Source: Chloracidobacterium sp.
GTDB taxonomy: Bacteria > Acidobacteriota > Blastocatellia > Pyrinomonadales > Pyrinomonadaceae
DNA length: 64,000 nt
Reading direction: 5' to 3'
NCBI GenBank assembly: GCA_016712045.1
Contig: JADJRV010000005.1
Location: 1-64,000, forward strand
Positions 18,199-28,178 of this stretch are shown here, one piece after another. The translations under genes and the position numbers were made by a program. The notes under the pieces were generated by a model. That model worked only from the letters and a program-made list of their open reading frames with translations. It had not been told where the DNA came from and made no database searches. The stretch's first letter is position 1. Every line of letters begins with the position of its first letter.

Positions 18199-19821
18199 CT
18201 ATGCGTAAGAATGTAGTCCCGGCAGCAGATAGCTCACCCCGAGGTAGGTAAAAATAATAAACAGGAACGCGACGACCGCAAAGTACGCCGACCGGCGTCC
18301 ACGCCAGCCGTAGGCGATCCGCGAATGCAAAAAACCGGCATAGGTCAGCCATGCGACCAGGGCCCCGACTTCCTTAGCGTCCCATCCCCAATAACGTCCC
18401 CACGACTCGTTCGCCCAGACGGCTCCGGTGATCAGCAATAATGCGAGACCTGCAAACGTCACGCCCGCGAGCTTATACATCAGCCCGTCGAGTCTGTCGG
18501 CAGACGGTAGCAGCGAACGGATACGCTCGGTCTTGATGCCAAAAAGAACGACAAAGAAAGTGCCCGCAAATGCCGTGATCAGAGCAGCAAGCTCGACCGG
18601 ATTTGCGTTTAGACTTAGGTGCAGCTTCGAGCCGTTCTCGAGAACCCATTTATTTGCGATCTCATAAAGCTGCGGCTGGCCGAGCGACGCGATCTGCGTC
18701 TGAGGCATATCTTGCTGCTGCAGCATCCAGACAGCAAACTGTTGATATTGCGCGGTGCTGACAAGCGAGACGACATTTTGCAGAGTTTTGAGTTGATAGA
18801 CGAGCATCGCAATGCCGCCGGCCTGCACCGCCAAAGCCCCGTACAGCAGACGGTTGCCCCACTTGCGGGCGGTGTCGTTCTCTTTTGAAAACGAAACGAC
18901 AAACGCCGCTATCGCACCGATAAGCAAGATCGCCGCGATCACGATGAGCCATCCGACATATGGTATATCAGCCCGCAATCCCAACGATTGACGCGACGTG
19001 CCGACAAACGTCGATGCCGTATATGTCGCAAACGAAGCCGGAGAAAATACGCTAAATTTACTGATCGTCGCAAATACCGCAAGTGCAAAAACGCTCGTCC
19101 AAACCGCCATCTTTTCGACCTTTAACCCGTCTTTTAACAGGTAAAGTACGGCGACTGCAAAGCACACGAGGGCAATACCGTAACTCAAACTGGCGATGCC
19201 GACATGAATCGGACGCCAATACGAATCAAGCACCGGCGGCAGATCGATGATCTCGCTGCCGATAAATCTCGCAAGCACCAAAATGATCGCTGCCAGCGGC
19301 AGCGATAGCGCCGCGACCACGCGAAAATTGCGGTTCTTCATCACGAGCAGCGTCGTGATACCGGCCCCGAACGCAAATGCCAAGCTTAGATCGTAAAGAT
19401 TAGCGAACGGCACATATCGAAAAACCCACGGCATATCGGCAATGTTCGACCCCTGTCCATTAAAGATCGCAAGCTCGCGGTCGTACGCCGTAACCCATCG
19501 AACCAGCCAACTCGACAGGTTAAAGAAAACGCCGAGCGTTGCCGCCCACATACCAAGTTTTTCGGCGAGGCGAAAAGGGGCGTATAAATTTGTCAGATGA
19601 AAAACCGCCGCGATCAGATACGACGCGAGGGCGAGCATCATCAATGCCCCGTCCGAAATAAATCGCTCTCCGCCGACGTTGATCCTCAGCATCAGCATCG
19701 CAAACGAACCCACGATAGCTAGCGCTGCCGGCATATACAATGATGCCCGCTCTGCCAGATTTCCGGCCTGTGGTTGAAGTCCCGAGCCGATAATCGGCCC
19801 ATCAAGTATTTCTTGATTCAT
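18199..19821 (-). CDS. ccsA: cytochrome c biogenesis protein CcsA/ResC (system II haem handling)
   Basis: 540 residues with at least a dozen hydrophobic segments. The tryptophan-rich WGRYWGWDAKEVGALVAWL near residues 465-485 is the WWD haem-handling motif of the CcmC/CcmF/CcsA superfamily, followed by HSRIAYGWRGR. It exports haem and, with ResB, attaches it to CxxCH cysteines of apocytochromes. Longer than a minimal CcsA (about 300-400 residues) because of an extended N-terminal membrane region. The ATG at 19821 overlaps the ResB stop (ATGA), a coupled pair. It serves the many cytochromes of this window. Confidence 0.88.
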   Translation of the reverse strand: MNQEILDGPIIGSGLQPQAGNLAERASLYMPAALAIVGSFAMLMLRINVGGERFISDGALMMLALASYLIAAVFHLTNLYAPFRLAEKLGMWAATLGVFFNLSSWLVRWVTAYDRELAIFNGQGSNIADMPWVFRYVPFANLYDLSLAFAFGAGITTLLVMKNRNFRVVAALSLPLAAIILVLARFIGSEIIDLPPVLDSYWRPIHVGIASLSYGIALVCFAVAVLYLLKDGLKVEKMAVWTSVFALAVFATISKFSVFSPASFATYTASTFVGTSRQSLGLRADIPYVGWLIVIAAILLIGAIAAFVVSFSKENDTARKWGNRLLYGALAVQAGGIAMLVYQLKTLQNVVSLVSTAQYQQFAVWMLQQQDMPQTQIASLGQPQLYEIANKWVLENGSKLHLSLNANPVELAALITAFAGTFFVVLFGIKTERIRSLLPSADRLDGLMYKLAGVTFAGLALLLITGAVWANESWGRYWGWDAKEVGALVAWLTYAGFLHSRIAYGWRGRRSAYFAVVAFLFIIFTYLGVSYLLPGLHSYA

Positions 19822-21314
19822 GATGTTTTTGTCTCCAAAGCGTTGATAAATCGCTTGAATTTTTCCTCAAATGCGTTTGAATTGCGGTTAGTGTCGCCGC
19901 CAAAAGTGACCTTTGCTTTACCGTCGCTCGACGGCTCGATCGCCGCCCACACCCGTTGATGGGAAAAAAAGAAAACCGCAATGAGCGCCAGCACCAGCAG
20001 TACAAAGCCGACATAAACGACCGTCGCACCGGGGTCGCGTTGGATCGAAAGGACATGTTGATCAGACACTTTTTCAAAATCGGCAAGTTGAAATGTGTAC
20101 CCGGCAACCGGTTTACTCGCGACCGGCATATTCGCCATCTGCGGCCCAAATGCATAAGCTGTCTGAGCCGTACCGTCGCTGCCCGTCACCTGCAAGACCG
20201 CAGCGGGATTTATGTAATCTGATGTATCTTCGTTAGGATCCTCAGGGCCAATGCTGAAATTGCCGCGAAACTCGCTGAAATTAACTTTCGTCCCATCAGC
20301 AAGCGTCGCCGTCCCGTCACGCGGTATCGTCACCGCTTGCACCGTTCCGTCCGCCGCTTTTGCGTTGACCGTTACATTTCGTGCACGCCCGACCGGGATA
20401 AAGCTCGCCTGAAAAAATCGATAGCCGCGATAGTCGAGCGGACGGTTCATCTGAACCATCGCCTCGTACGTTCCCGTTTCGTCCGTGATGTTAAATCGTG
20501 TGATCCAGTCGATGGTGTTCATCGCCGAGATCGAGCCTTCTTTTTTTATCAGCTTTTGCTGAATATCGGTAGCCGTTACCCGAAAAGGCAGCCGCTGGGT
20601 GATCTCATTTGTCTTGTCGAGTTCGACGACAGTATCCGCCATCAGTTCGCTCGACGCTCCCGGTGCCAACGGCATCTGTCCCGTCGTACCAAGCTGAGCG
20701 GTCAGAAATCCGCCAATAAATATCGTCAACAAACCAACGTGCACCGGATACGCTCCAAAGCGGTTCCAACGGCCGGACTCACCAAAAATATATCGTATGC
20801 CGTTCTTGTCTGCGGTCTGCACCTTTCGCCAACGGCTTGCTTTCATTGCGGCAGCGACTTTTTCAGATACGGCGTCACCCGTCCCTTTGATCTCGATGGC
20901 GGCGGTCTGTTTTTGTTCGCGAAGCCAACGGAGCGGAACGGTGATACTCGGCTTAGAAAATCTGGCCCACGTTTTTGGAAAACGATCGATCGACGCCAAG
21001 ATGATGTTCATCGATAACACCGCAAGCAGGGCGTTGAAATACCAAACGTGATAAATGTTAAAGAGCCCGAGCTTGCCGTACACGACCCGCTGCGACGGTG
21101 TTAGCTCGGCAAAATATCGCTCAAACCCGGCGACGTTTTGCTGCATCACGAGCATTCCTATCAGACAAGCGAGCCCAAGCAGGACGAGCAGTGTCACGCC
21201 TAGACGCACAGAACAGAGTAGCTTTATCAGCTTAGTAAGGAGCGATTCGCCCACGCGTTCGTTTGTTTTTACAGCAATGTTACTGTTCTGAACCGTATGA
21301 TCTAAAGGCAGCAT
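19818..21314 (-). CDS. resB: cytochrome c biogenesis protein ResB (Ccs1)
   Basis: 498 residues, intact. Three N-terminal membrane helices (for example RLGVTLLVLLGLACLIGMLVMQ and FNALLAVLSMNIILASI), a large extracytoplasmic domain, and a last helix (TVVYVGFVLLVLALIAVFFFSHQ) are the ResB layout. It works with CcsA/ResC as the system II cytochrome c synthetase. First gene of the ResB-CcsA-TPR operon. It is divergent from the nonahaem cytochrome genes, sharing a 228-base intergenic region that contains the perfect CRP-type box at 21501-21516. Confidence 0.9.
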   Translation of the reverse strand: MLPLDHTVQNSNIAVKTNERVGESLLTKLIKLLCSVRLGVTLLVLLGLACLIGMLVMQQNVAGFERYFAELTPSQRVVYGKLGLFNIYHVWYFNALLAVLSMNIILASIDRFPKTWARFSKPSITVPLRWLREQKQTAAIEIKGTGDAVSEKVAAAMKASRWRKVQTADKNGIRYIFGESGRWNRFGAYPVHVGLLTIFIGGFLTAQLGTTGQMPLAPGASSELMADTVVELDKTNEITQRLPFRVTATDIQQKLIKKEGSISAMNTIDWITRFNITDETGTYEAMVQMNRPLDYRGYRFFQASFIPVGRARNVTVNAKAADGTVQAVTIPRDGTATLADGTKVNFSEFRGNFSIGPEDPNEDTSDYINPAAVLQVTGSDGTAQTAYAFGPQMANMPVASKPVAGYTFQLADFEKVSDQHVLSIQRDPGATVVYVGFVLLVLALIAVFFFSHQRVWAAIEPSSDGKAKVTFGGDTNRNSNAFEEKFKRFINALETKTS

Positions 21315-21500
21315 AGTTTTATTGAAACTCCGCTAGGAATGTGGCAACCCGCGTGCCGTCAATCCCCCCTGATCGACAAACAGCTAAACCATTGTGTTTG
21401 AATGACTTACCTGCCGATAATCAAGCGTCATCCCGCTCAGACGACTTTTCGTCAAAATTAGTGCGAACTTTTCTCGCTTTTGGCACGCAATATTTTTGCT

Positions 21501-21516
21501 TGTGATAAAGGTCACA
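21501..21516. promoter_or_regulatory. perfect CRP-type operator TGTGA-N6-TCACA
   Basis: TGTGATAAAGGTCACA matches the CRP consensus at all ten specified positions. It lies 27 bases before the ATG of the first nonahaem cytochrome gene and about 190 bases from the divergent resB start. A CRP/FNR regulator with CRP-like DNA-contact residues is encoded at 31857-32606. Confidence 0.75.
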
Positions 21517-21542
21517 TTGAATTGGCTGATTAATAGACTAAA

Positions 21543-22713
21543 ATGACTCGTCAGCATTCTGAAATGTTATTGCCGCGTTCAAAAGTGATATTGGTGTTGG
21601 TCTTTGTGAGTGCCGCGGTTGCGGCAGTGATCGGGGGCCGTACATCGGCGCCTCGACTGAATCGATTACGGAGGCGGCAAAGCCTAACTACAAAGAGTTT
21701 CCACACAGTGCAAAGGCGCATCAAATCGAATGTTCGTCGTGCCATAAATTCCCATCCGATAACTGGAACAAGGTACGCACCGGCACCGACGCGTTTCCCG
21801 ATGCGACCGAATACCCGCGTCACGAGTCCTGCCTCAAATGCCACATGCAGCAGTTTTTTAAGGGTGCAAAACCTAATATCTGCTCGATCTGTCACACAAA
21901 TCCGAGCCCCCGCGACTCAACGCGTCATCCGTTCCCAAATCCGCGTGAGATCTTTGACGCCTCGCCAAAGGGAAAGACCGCCACATCTGATTTTGTCGTA
22001 GGCTTTCCGCACGACAAACACATTGACATCGTCGCGGGTCACAATAAAAAGCAGAGTTTTCGTTAATGCCGCATTCACCCGCGTTGGCAACACCGTTTGC
22101 TGAGGAAAGCTGTTCGGTTTGTCATAAGACGGTGCTGCCGCAGGACAAATCGGATGATGAATATGTCACAAAACCCCCTGCGACGATCGGTGACGGATTT
22201 TGGCTAAAAAAAGGTACGTTCAAATCCGCCCCGACCGGCCATACCACCTGTTTTACATGCCATTCGGCTGACACGGGCATATTGCCGGCACCACAAACTT
22301 GTGCGGCTTGTCACCAATTAAAACCGGCGCAACCCGCCGGCGATTTCGATGCTAAATTTGCCGCATCGCTCGGTATTGATAACAAAATGATGTTTGATAG
22401 CTGGCGGCGGCGCTCGTCGGCGGGGACGTTTCGGCACGAGTGGTTTAGCCACGCCGAGCTGAGCTGCTCAACGTGTCACAACGTTTTGAAAATGGACACC
22501 GCAAAGCCGGAGACGACCAAGGTAGGCATCGCATCGTGTGCCACATGTCATGCAACGCCGACATCGGACGACGGCGGTGCGTTAAACTTCGAGATCGACT
22601 CACGGGCAAAAACCCCGACCTTTCAGTGCGTAAAGTGTCATATAACCTTCGGGAAAATGGCGATCCCAACCTCGCATACAGATGCGATCAAAGCAGCGGC
22701 AACGGCAAAATGA
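21543..22713 (+). CDS. membrane-anchored nonahaem cytochrome c (frameshifted)
   Basis: About 388 residues. An N-terminal membrane or signal segment (VILVLVFVSAAVAAVIGG) is followed by nine CxxCH motifs in order: CSSCH, CLKCH, CSICH, CSVCH, CFTCH, CAACH, CSTCH, CATCH, CVKCH. The frame shifts near 21640 and near 22065, with motifs continuing on both sides. It is probably an extracytoplasmic electron carrier. Its stop overlaps the ATG of the next nonahaem gene (ATGA). Preceded by the perfect CRP-type box. I know no exact family; the spacing of motifs resembles class III multihaem proteins. Confidence 0.78.
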
Positions 22714-23564
22714 AACAGAACCCCGCCAAAACCTTGCTCGCCGTTACCGGACGAAAACGCCGGGCCGAAGCCGCCGTCTTGCTTGCGGCTTGTCTGGTGT
22801 TTGGATATATGTTTTATGTCTTTCAGGGTTCTGCCGCGGCCAACGAACCGCCGCCGGAACCCATGGCGGAATCGCAGCCTGATTACTCAAAGTTCAATCA
22901 TAGCGAACCCCAACACACACGGCTCCCGTGCTTGCTTTGCCATCAACGGAACGATAATTCCCCGACAGCGAAACGCCTCGGGGCATATGCCATGCGCCGG
23001 TTGCCATGTACAGCAATTTGCCGACAACACAAGCCCGCTATGCACGATCTGTCACACGGCGACAGGCGTAAAACCATTTCCGCCCCTGCGAAGTTTCAAC
23101 GCCATGTTCAATCATGGGCGGCACGTTCGGCAGACGGGTTGCGCGACCTGTCACAAACCGACACGTCGCGGCGTCGCTCAGCATTCCGTCAGGAGCCTCG
23201 GCACACAGAACATGTTTTCAATGTCACGGGCCTCAGACTGAGACCGGCGGACGAAATATCGGCTCATGCAGCACCTGTCACCAACCCGGGCGGCTGGTTC
23301 GCACGTCGGAAAATGCTAAAGCCTACGGTGTGAATTTCAGCCATCAGGAGCATCTTAGCCGCGGCAAGACGAACTGTGCTAGCTGTCATAACGTGCTTGC
23401 CGGAGGAGCGCGGGCGACAGGTGACCTCGCCGGCGGCATCGATGCATTTTGCACCGGCCGGAAAGGCGAGCTGTGCTGCGTGTCATAACAGCAAACGGGC
23501 GTTTGGAATAAGCGACTTTGCAAACTGCCGCAAGTGCCACGAAGGAAAGACTTTTAAGTTTTAG
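22710..23564 (+). CDS. second membrane-anchored nonahaem cytochrome c (frameshifted)
   Basis: About 285 residues starting MKQNPAKTLLAVTG. A signal-anchor (AAVLLAACLVFGYMFYVFQG) is followed by CLLCH, CAGCH, CTICH, CATCH, CFQCH, CSTCH, CASCH, CAACH and CRKCH: nine sites in about 220 residues, a very high haem density. Shifts near 22975, 23165 and 23430. It is coupled to the preceding nonahaem cytochrome by a 4-base overlap, so both are probably made in equal amount and may form one haem wire. It differs from the first in length and spacing, so an old duplication is possible but not obvious. Confidence 0.75.
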
Positions 23565-23681
23565 CGCGGGGGCGCGTAATAATTCGCACTAAACGCGTAG
23601 TTTGATTGCGGTGATCTATCAGACCACAACCATATTTTCTTTATTTTCAGCGATTTACTGACATAACCGTAGTACAGGCGA

Positions 23682-23697
23682 TTGGCACATTGATTGC
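23682..23697 (+). promoter_or_regulatory. sigma-54 promoter before the monohaem cytochrome c
   Basis: TTGGCACATTGATTGC has a perfect -24 TGGCAC and -12 TTGC at canonical spacing (GG and GC 10 bases apart). The start codon of the cytochrome gene lies about 70 bases downstream. Confidence 0.7.
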
Positions 23698-23767
23698 GAC
23701 TGTAAGGGCGGAGACAGACCGGGCAAGATGCCCGCTCCGAATTGAAATTTGGTTTGAGGTAAAGAAA

Positions 23768-24102
23768 ATGAATACCAATCGTATAAAACTAGTCGCAATC
23801 ATATTTTTCGCATTACCCCTTTTAATGTTGGCGATCTTTAAGGTGACGCCGACAACCACGGCTGCAAAGGCTGTGGACGAACCGGCAGTAGTGTACAAGG
23901 CAAAATGTGCCGCATGTCATACCCCCGGTGCAACAAAGTTCTACGATCCGGCAAAACCCGATGCGGAGCATGTTCAAATCATCCTCAAAGGCAAAAGGGT
24001 GAAAAGCCGCCGTATATGCCCGGCTTTGCCGAGAAAGGCATGTCCGAGGCGGAAGCAACGGCCTTGGCGGAATACATGAAAAGCCTGCGAACGGCGAATT
24101 GA
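23768..24102 (+). CDS. small monohaem cytochrome c (frameshifted)
   Basis: About 111 residues. A signal peptide or anchor (LVAIIFFALPLLMLAIFKV) is followed by one haem motif CAACHTPG and a C-terminal helix with the likely axial Met (PPYMPGFAEKGMSEAEATALAEYMKSL), the class I cytochrome c fold. The frame shifts near 23995, before that helix. It is probably a soluble or tethered periplasmic electron shuttle. It has its own sigma-54 promoter, unlike the neighbouring cytochromes, so its expression may answer to the NtrC-type regulator. Confidence 0.8.
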
Positions 24103-24242
24103 CAATTTAAGACCCGGTCTTATTCCTCCAATAGGAGCCATGGCCGTCACGCATTCGTCCCGGAGACTTGAATAAGTTCGGGCTCCGAAAGCTGACGGCT
24201 TTGGTTTGTTCGCATTTACCGGGCACCGGAAGGAAGGTGAAT

Positions 24243-25849
24243 ATGAGCGAAACAAACGATCGAAACGGAACATCCGGCGACAACCCCATAAAACATCGCA
24301 TTCCAAGTCTTCTGAGAAACTACATCAGTTTTGTCGGAACGGCTATTGTTACCGCGAGCCTAGCGAGTGTCGTGCTTTGTTCGCAATTGAGATCACATCC
24401 GCGACTGAGAATCCATACATTGGAATCCTAACGTACATAATTTTCCCCTCGATCCTGATCTTTGGCATATTTGTAATGGTGGTGGGAGCACTCTTCGAAC
24501 GCCGCAGACGGCGGCGTAGCGACCCCGGATCCATTATGGCTTATCCAAAGCTGGATCTGAACGACGCCCAAACACGACGGTCGTTTATGACGTTCTTGGT
24601 GGTAACGTTCTTTTTTGTCGCCGCCAGCGCTTTCGGCAGCTATCGGGCCTTTGAATACACCGAATCGGTCCCCTTTTGCGGTCAGACTTGCCATACTGTG
24701 ATGAAACCGGAATTTATAGCATATCAGGCCGGAGCTCATGCACGGGTCACATGCGTTCAATGTCATGTCGGGTCTGGAGCAGGTTGGTATGCTCGTTCAA
24801 AATTGTCCGGTGCCTATCAGCTTTATTCAGTAGCATTCAATAAATATTCACGGCCGATCAGCACGCCCGTCCACAACCTGCGCCCCGCTCCGGAAACATG
24901 TGAACAGTGTCACTGGCCCGAAAAGTTTTTCGGAGCCCAAATGAAAGTTTTCAACCGTTACCAAAATGATGAGAAAAATACTCTCCACCAGACACGGATG
25001 CTGATCAACGTTGGAGGTTCAAGCGCAGGTACCGGACAGGCCACCGGCATACACTGGCATGTTAACCCTGCCAACGAGGTCTCGTACATCTCGACCGACA
25101 AGCAGCGACAGGTTATTCCTTGGGTACAAATGAAAGACCGCGATGGAAACATTACGGAATTTTTCGACCGCAGCCAACAGCCCAGCGCAGAGCAGATCGC
25201 TACCGCACCACGGCGCACCATGGATTGCGTGGATTGCCACAATCGCCCCGCTCACCAGTACCTTCCGGCGAATATCGCTGTGGATCAGTCTCTTGCCGCA
25301 GGAGCGTTAGATCAGTCTTTGCCATTTCTGAAGCAGAAGGCTGTTGAAGTTCTTAACGGCTCATACGAAACCACACCCGAAGCGTTGGACGCAATTAGCG
25401 CCAACCTCAATGATTATTACCGGACAAGCTACCCCGATGTTTACTCACAAAAACAGCCGGTGATCCAAACTGCAGTCACGGAAGTGCAACGTATTTTTCA
25501 GACTTACTTTTTCCCTGAGATGAAGACGAACTGGCAAACGCACCCGAATAATGCGGGTCACCTCAATTCCCAGGGATGTTTCCGGTGTCATGACGGCCAG
25601 CATGTTAGTAAGACTGGAAAAGTGATCACAAATGACTGCAACGTTTGCCATACGGTCATCTTTGATTCAAAAGCACCGCCTGAGCAGAATACGCAAACCG
25701 GTCCATTCAAACATCCGGTAGATCTCGGCTCACTCGCCGAACGCAGCTGCTCGTCGTGCCACAAACCCGACCAACCCTTCAAGCATCCGCTCAATCTCGG
25801 TGACATTTCAAAGTTTCAATGTGCCGCTTGTCATAAGAAGCCCGACTGA
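24243..25849 (+). CDS. octahaem NapC/NirT-family quinol dehydrogenase cytochrome (ImcH/CymA-like; one frameshift)
   Basis: About 535 residues. Two N-terminal membrane helices (YISFVGTAIVTASLASV; YIIFPSILIFGIFVMVVGALF) plus a third (FLVVTFFFVAASAFGSY) precede the NapC-type block PFCGQTCHTVMKPEF, a CX3CH site followed by the typical M-x-P-E, then CVQCH, CEQCH, CVDCH, CFRCH, CNVCH, CSSCH, CAACH: eight sites. The family takes electrons from menaquinol and passes them to periplasmic cytochromes; ImcH and CymA of metal-reducing bacteria are analogues. One shift near 24365. A good GGAAGGAAGG precedes the ATG. Convergent with the CbcL-like gene. Confidence 0.82.
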
Positions 25850-25867
25850 CCGGTCACCGAATCTAGA

Positions 25868-27892
25868 TCATAAAAGAGGCTTACCCAAGCCTCTTTTTTG
25901 TATTGAAACAGAGCAGTTGAGGTGATGTTGGAAGGACGGTCTTAATGCCTTGACCAAGAGGGTCCAGAAAATAGCGATCACCATGATCAAGCCGGATATA
26001 TAAGCCGCGAATCCAAATACCTTCGAAGCGATCTTCGCGAACTTAGAGGGCGGGTCTGCCAGCACGCTCTCGAGCTTACCCTCGCTGACGAGCCTGTCGT
26101 ATTCTACGGTCCGTTCTTCCTTAAATCTGGAAAGCGTCATCTTGCCCGTAAATATCACGGTATCCATCGGAAAATTCTCGGGCCGCAAATGGTTGTGGAA
26201 AAAGTGAAATGCAAAAATGAAAGCCGTCGCGAGAAGAGCCTCTTCGCCATGGATGATCATAGCCAGATTTAGAACTACGCCTGGCAGGTATTGCGTGACA
26301 ATCGTGGGGAACCAAAGCATCAATCCTGAAAGCCCGATGACAGGGACGCCCCAAAACACTGCGAAATAATCGAATTTTTCCCAATAGGTCCATCGATCGA
26401 GCTTTGGCCGAGGCCCGAGGTAAAAGAACCATCGAAACATATTGATAACGTCCCAAATATCCTGTACCCGCGGAACCATCGAATCAGGTCCGTATAGTAT
26501 CGAATATTTGCGCTCGAGAACCGCTTTTCGGAACACGTATATGATATGGATCAGGGCATAGATAAGCGTAATAACCGCACATATGCGATGTATGACCCGC
26601 GTGACTCCGAGTCCGCCACCCATCGCCTCAAGAGCCCGTCCCCAGCTCGTGTAGTAATACATCAGCGGCAGCCCCGTCGCCGCCAACAGGATAAAACTGA
26701 TGACGATCAGGATGTGTGTAAATCGATGTACGTTCGCAAAACGGACGACATAAATATCGTCATCAGGAGATTTTTCGTGTTTCTCACGGATATAGGCAAC
26801 GATCGATCGCTGGATCCAAAGCAGCGTGTGGATGCCGAAAAAGCTGAAAACACCGATCAGCAACCACTCCATGAAATGGCTGACGTAATAGACCAACGCG
26901 GATTTTTCCGGATCGTCCGGTTCAGGGTGCGGGCTATACATCGCGAAATTCGCATTTACTTCCGTGTGACACTTTGAGCAAGTTTGCACCAAATTTGCCG
27001 GATTTACCGATGACCGCGGATCGCTCGCCGGCAGATTTTTATGCGGCGTATGACAATCAGCACAGGTTGCCGCAAGTTTGAAATCGAGAGCTGTCGCTTG
27101 GCCATGGAAAGTGTCTCGATAACTTGGTGCCTGTTTCGTGTGGCAGTTGCTGCAGTTGTTGACCATCTGCATGTTGAAATCACGCAGGCTCAACGGTGCC
27201 TGAAGGTGCGAAACTGCGGTGTGGCACGACGTACACGTCGGAGCTTTTAGATCTCCCGCCTTCATGGCCTGGCCGTGGCTGCTGAGATCATAGTCGGCGA
27301 CGTTTTGAGAGTGGCACTTAGCACACATCATCTCCGCATTGGCTCGATTCATCGTCGAGGCAGCTTCCTTGACGGGCAAGATACTATGCGAACCGTGGCA
27401 GTCGGCACATGACGCGGGCCTTGTTTCGCCGCTGTCGCGACGGCCGCCGTGAATACTCAGGTGAAATGACTGGGCAGATCCTTCGTGACAACCGCCGCAG
27501 GTCTTAGCCATGTTCGCCCGGTTTACGGTTGAGCGTGGATCCTCAGCAGGCAGGATCGTGGTCATGTCTCCGTTTACCGTGTGGCAGTTTATGCAGCTAG
27601 GGGCCGGCTTTCCGTTTGCCCCGCTTTTTGCATGAATACTGGCCGTTATAGCCCCGTGCGTATCCTTGTGAAATTGTTCGCCCGCCAGATACGGAAGCTT
27701 TGTTCCCGGTCCGTGACAGCCGCTGCAGTTCAATCCGACGTTTGTTGGGAATTCCGCTTTCTGTTGATTTGCTGAGAGGTATGGCTGGTCAGCCGTTTTC
27801 TGAGCATTAGTTTCGCCAAAACGATATAAGTAGGGTGCCCCCAAAAGAAGCAAAAAAGAAAGAATTACCGCGGCTTTAACGTATGGTCTCAT
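25868..27892 (-). CDS. nonahaem c plus dihaem b cytochrome (CbcL-like quinone oxidoreductase)
   Basis: 674 residues, intact. A signal anchor (AAVILSFLLLLGAPYLYRFG) is followed by nine motifs (CSGCH, CINCH, CGGCH, CADCH, CAKCH, CTSCH, CSNCH, CADCH, CSKCH), then a membrane cytochrome b domain with His-bearing helices (RFTHILIVISFILLAATGLPL; VTRVIHRICAVITLIYALIHI; AMIIHGEEALLATAFIFAFHF). This is the layout known from Geobacter CbcL, a menaquinol oxidase used for low-potential extracellular acceptors. I chose the ATG at 27892 because it gives a clean signal sequence. A GTGA-N6-TCAC box lies about 54 bases upstream. The very C-terminus overlaps a terminator and may be altered by a base error. Confidence 0.85.
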   Translation of the reverse strand: MRPYVKAAVILSFLLLLGAPYLYRFGETNAQKTADQPYLSANQQKAEFPTNVGLNCSGCHGPGTKLPYLAGEQFHKDTHGAITASIHAKSGANGKPAPSCINCHTVNGDMTTILPAEDPRSTVNRANMAKTCGGCHEGSAQSFHLSIHGGRRDSGETRPASCADCHGSHSILPVKEAASTMNRANAEMMCAKCHSQNVADYDLSSHGQAMKAGDLKAPTCTSCHTAVSHLQAPLSLRDFNMQMVNNCSNCHTKQAPSYRDTFHGQATALDFKLAATCADCHTPHKNLPASDPRSSVNPANLVQTCSKCHTEVNANFAMYSPHPEPDDPEKSALVYYVSHFMEWLLIGVFSFFGIHTLLWIQRSIVAYIREKHEKSPDDDIYVVRFANVHRFTHILIVISFILLAATGLPLMYYYTSWGRALEAMGGGLGVTRVIHRICAVITLIYALIHIIYVFRKAVLERKYSILYGPDSMVPRVQDIWDVINMFRWFFYLGPRPKLDRWTYWEKFDYFAVFWGVPVIGLSGLMLWFPTIVTQYLPGVVLNLAMIIHGEEALLATAFIFAFHFFHNHLRPENFPMDTVIFTGKMTLSRFKEERTVEYDRLVSEGKLESVLADPPSKFAKIASKVFGFAAYISGLIMVIAIFWTLLVKALRPSFQHHLNCSVSIQKRGLGKPLL
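25871..25901. terminator. rho-independent terminator between convergent cytochrome genes
   Basis: AAGAGGCTT, loop ACCC, AAGCCTCTT then TTTT on the plus strand, 22 bases after the NapC-family gene stop. It overlaps the last codons of the opposite-strand gene and may act for both. Confidence 0.75.
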
Positions 27893-27938
27893 GGGTAGAA
27901 TGCAATGTGTCAATTATATACACTTTTCCAAATGAGAC

Positions 27939-27954
27939 GGTGATGGCAGTCACT
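27939..27954. promoter_or_regulatory. CRP-type box GTGA-N6-TCAC upstream of the CbcL-like gene
   Basis: GGTGATGGCAGTCACT keeps the core GTGA and TCAC half sites with 6-base spacer; the outer bases deviate. Centre about 54 bases from the start codon, suitable for activation from about -41 if transcription begins near 27905. Confidence 0.6.
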
Positions 27955-28027
27955 TTTCATCCTAATTGCCGAAGGGCATCGTCGTAACACGCTTCTAAGA
28001 TCATCAACCTGACTGTCCGCCTGGAGG

Positions 28028-28078
28028 TTTTTGGTCCGGTCCGGACCAGGTGGACCAAGGTGGACCAGGTTGGACCAA
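28028..28078. repeat. short tandem repeat of GGTGGACCA units
   Basis: Three near-identical 10-base units (AGGTGGACCA, AGGTGGACCA, GGTTGGACCA) preceded by the palindrome GGTCCGGACC. It lies between the MtrB-like gene terminator and the CbcL-like promoter, in a 290-base non-coding gap. No coding sense is seen in any frame. Confidence 0.6.
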
Positions 28079-28114
28079 GACTTCCCAAGACTCAGATGTG
28101 ACGGGCTGGCACAA

Positions 28115-28155
28115 AAAGAAGGCCGTCCCGGTCATCATCCGGGACGGCCTTAGTT
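28115..28155 (-). terminator. rho-independent terminator of the mtrA/mtrB-like operon
   Basis: A 13-bp perfect stem AAGGCCGTCCCGG with its complement, 7-base loop, followed on the minus strand by CTTTTTG. It begins 28 bases after the end of the beta-barrel gene. Confidence 0.85.
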
Positions 28156-28178
28156 TTTCCTTAGGGGGAAATTGCGGC

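Noticed and set aside
21481..21505. Sigma-54 site TGGCACGCAATATTTTTGC next to the perfect CRP box
   Set aside because: The distance between the GG and GC elements is 14 bases instead of 10, so it cannot be a normal sigma-54 promoter.
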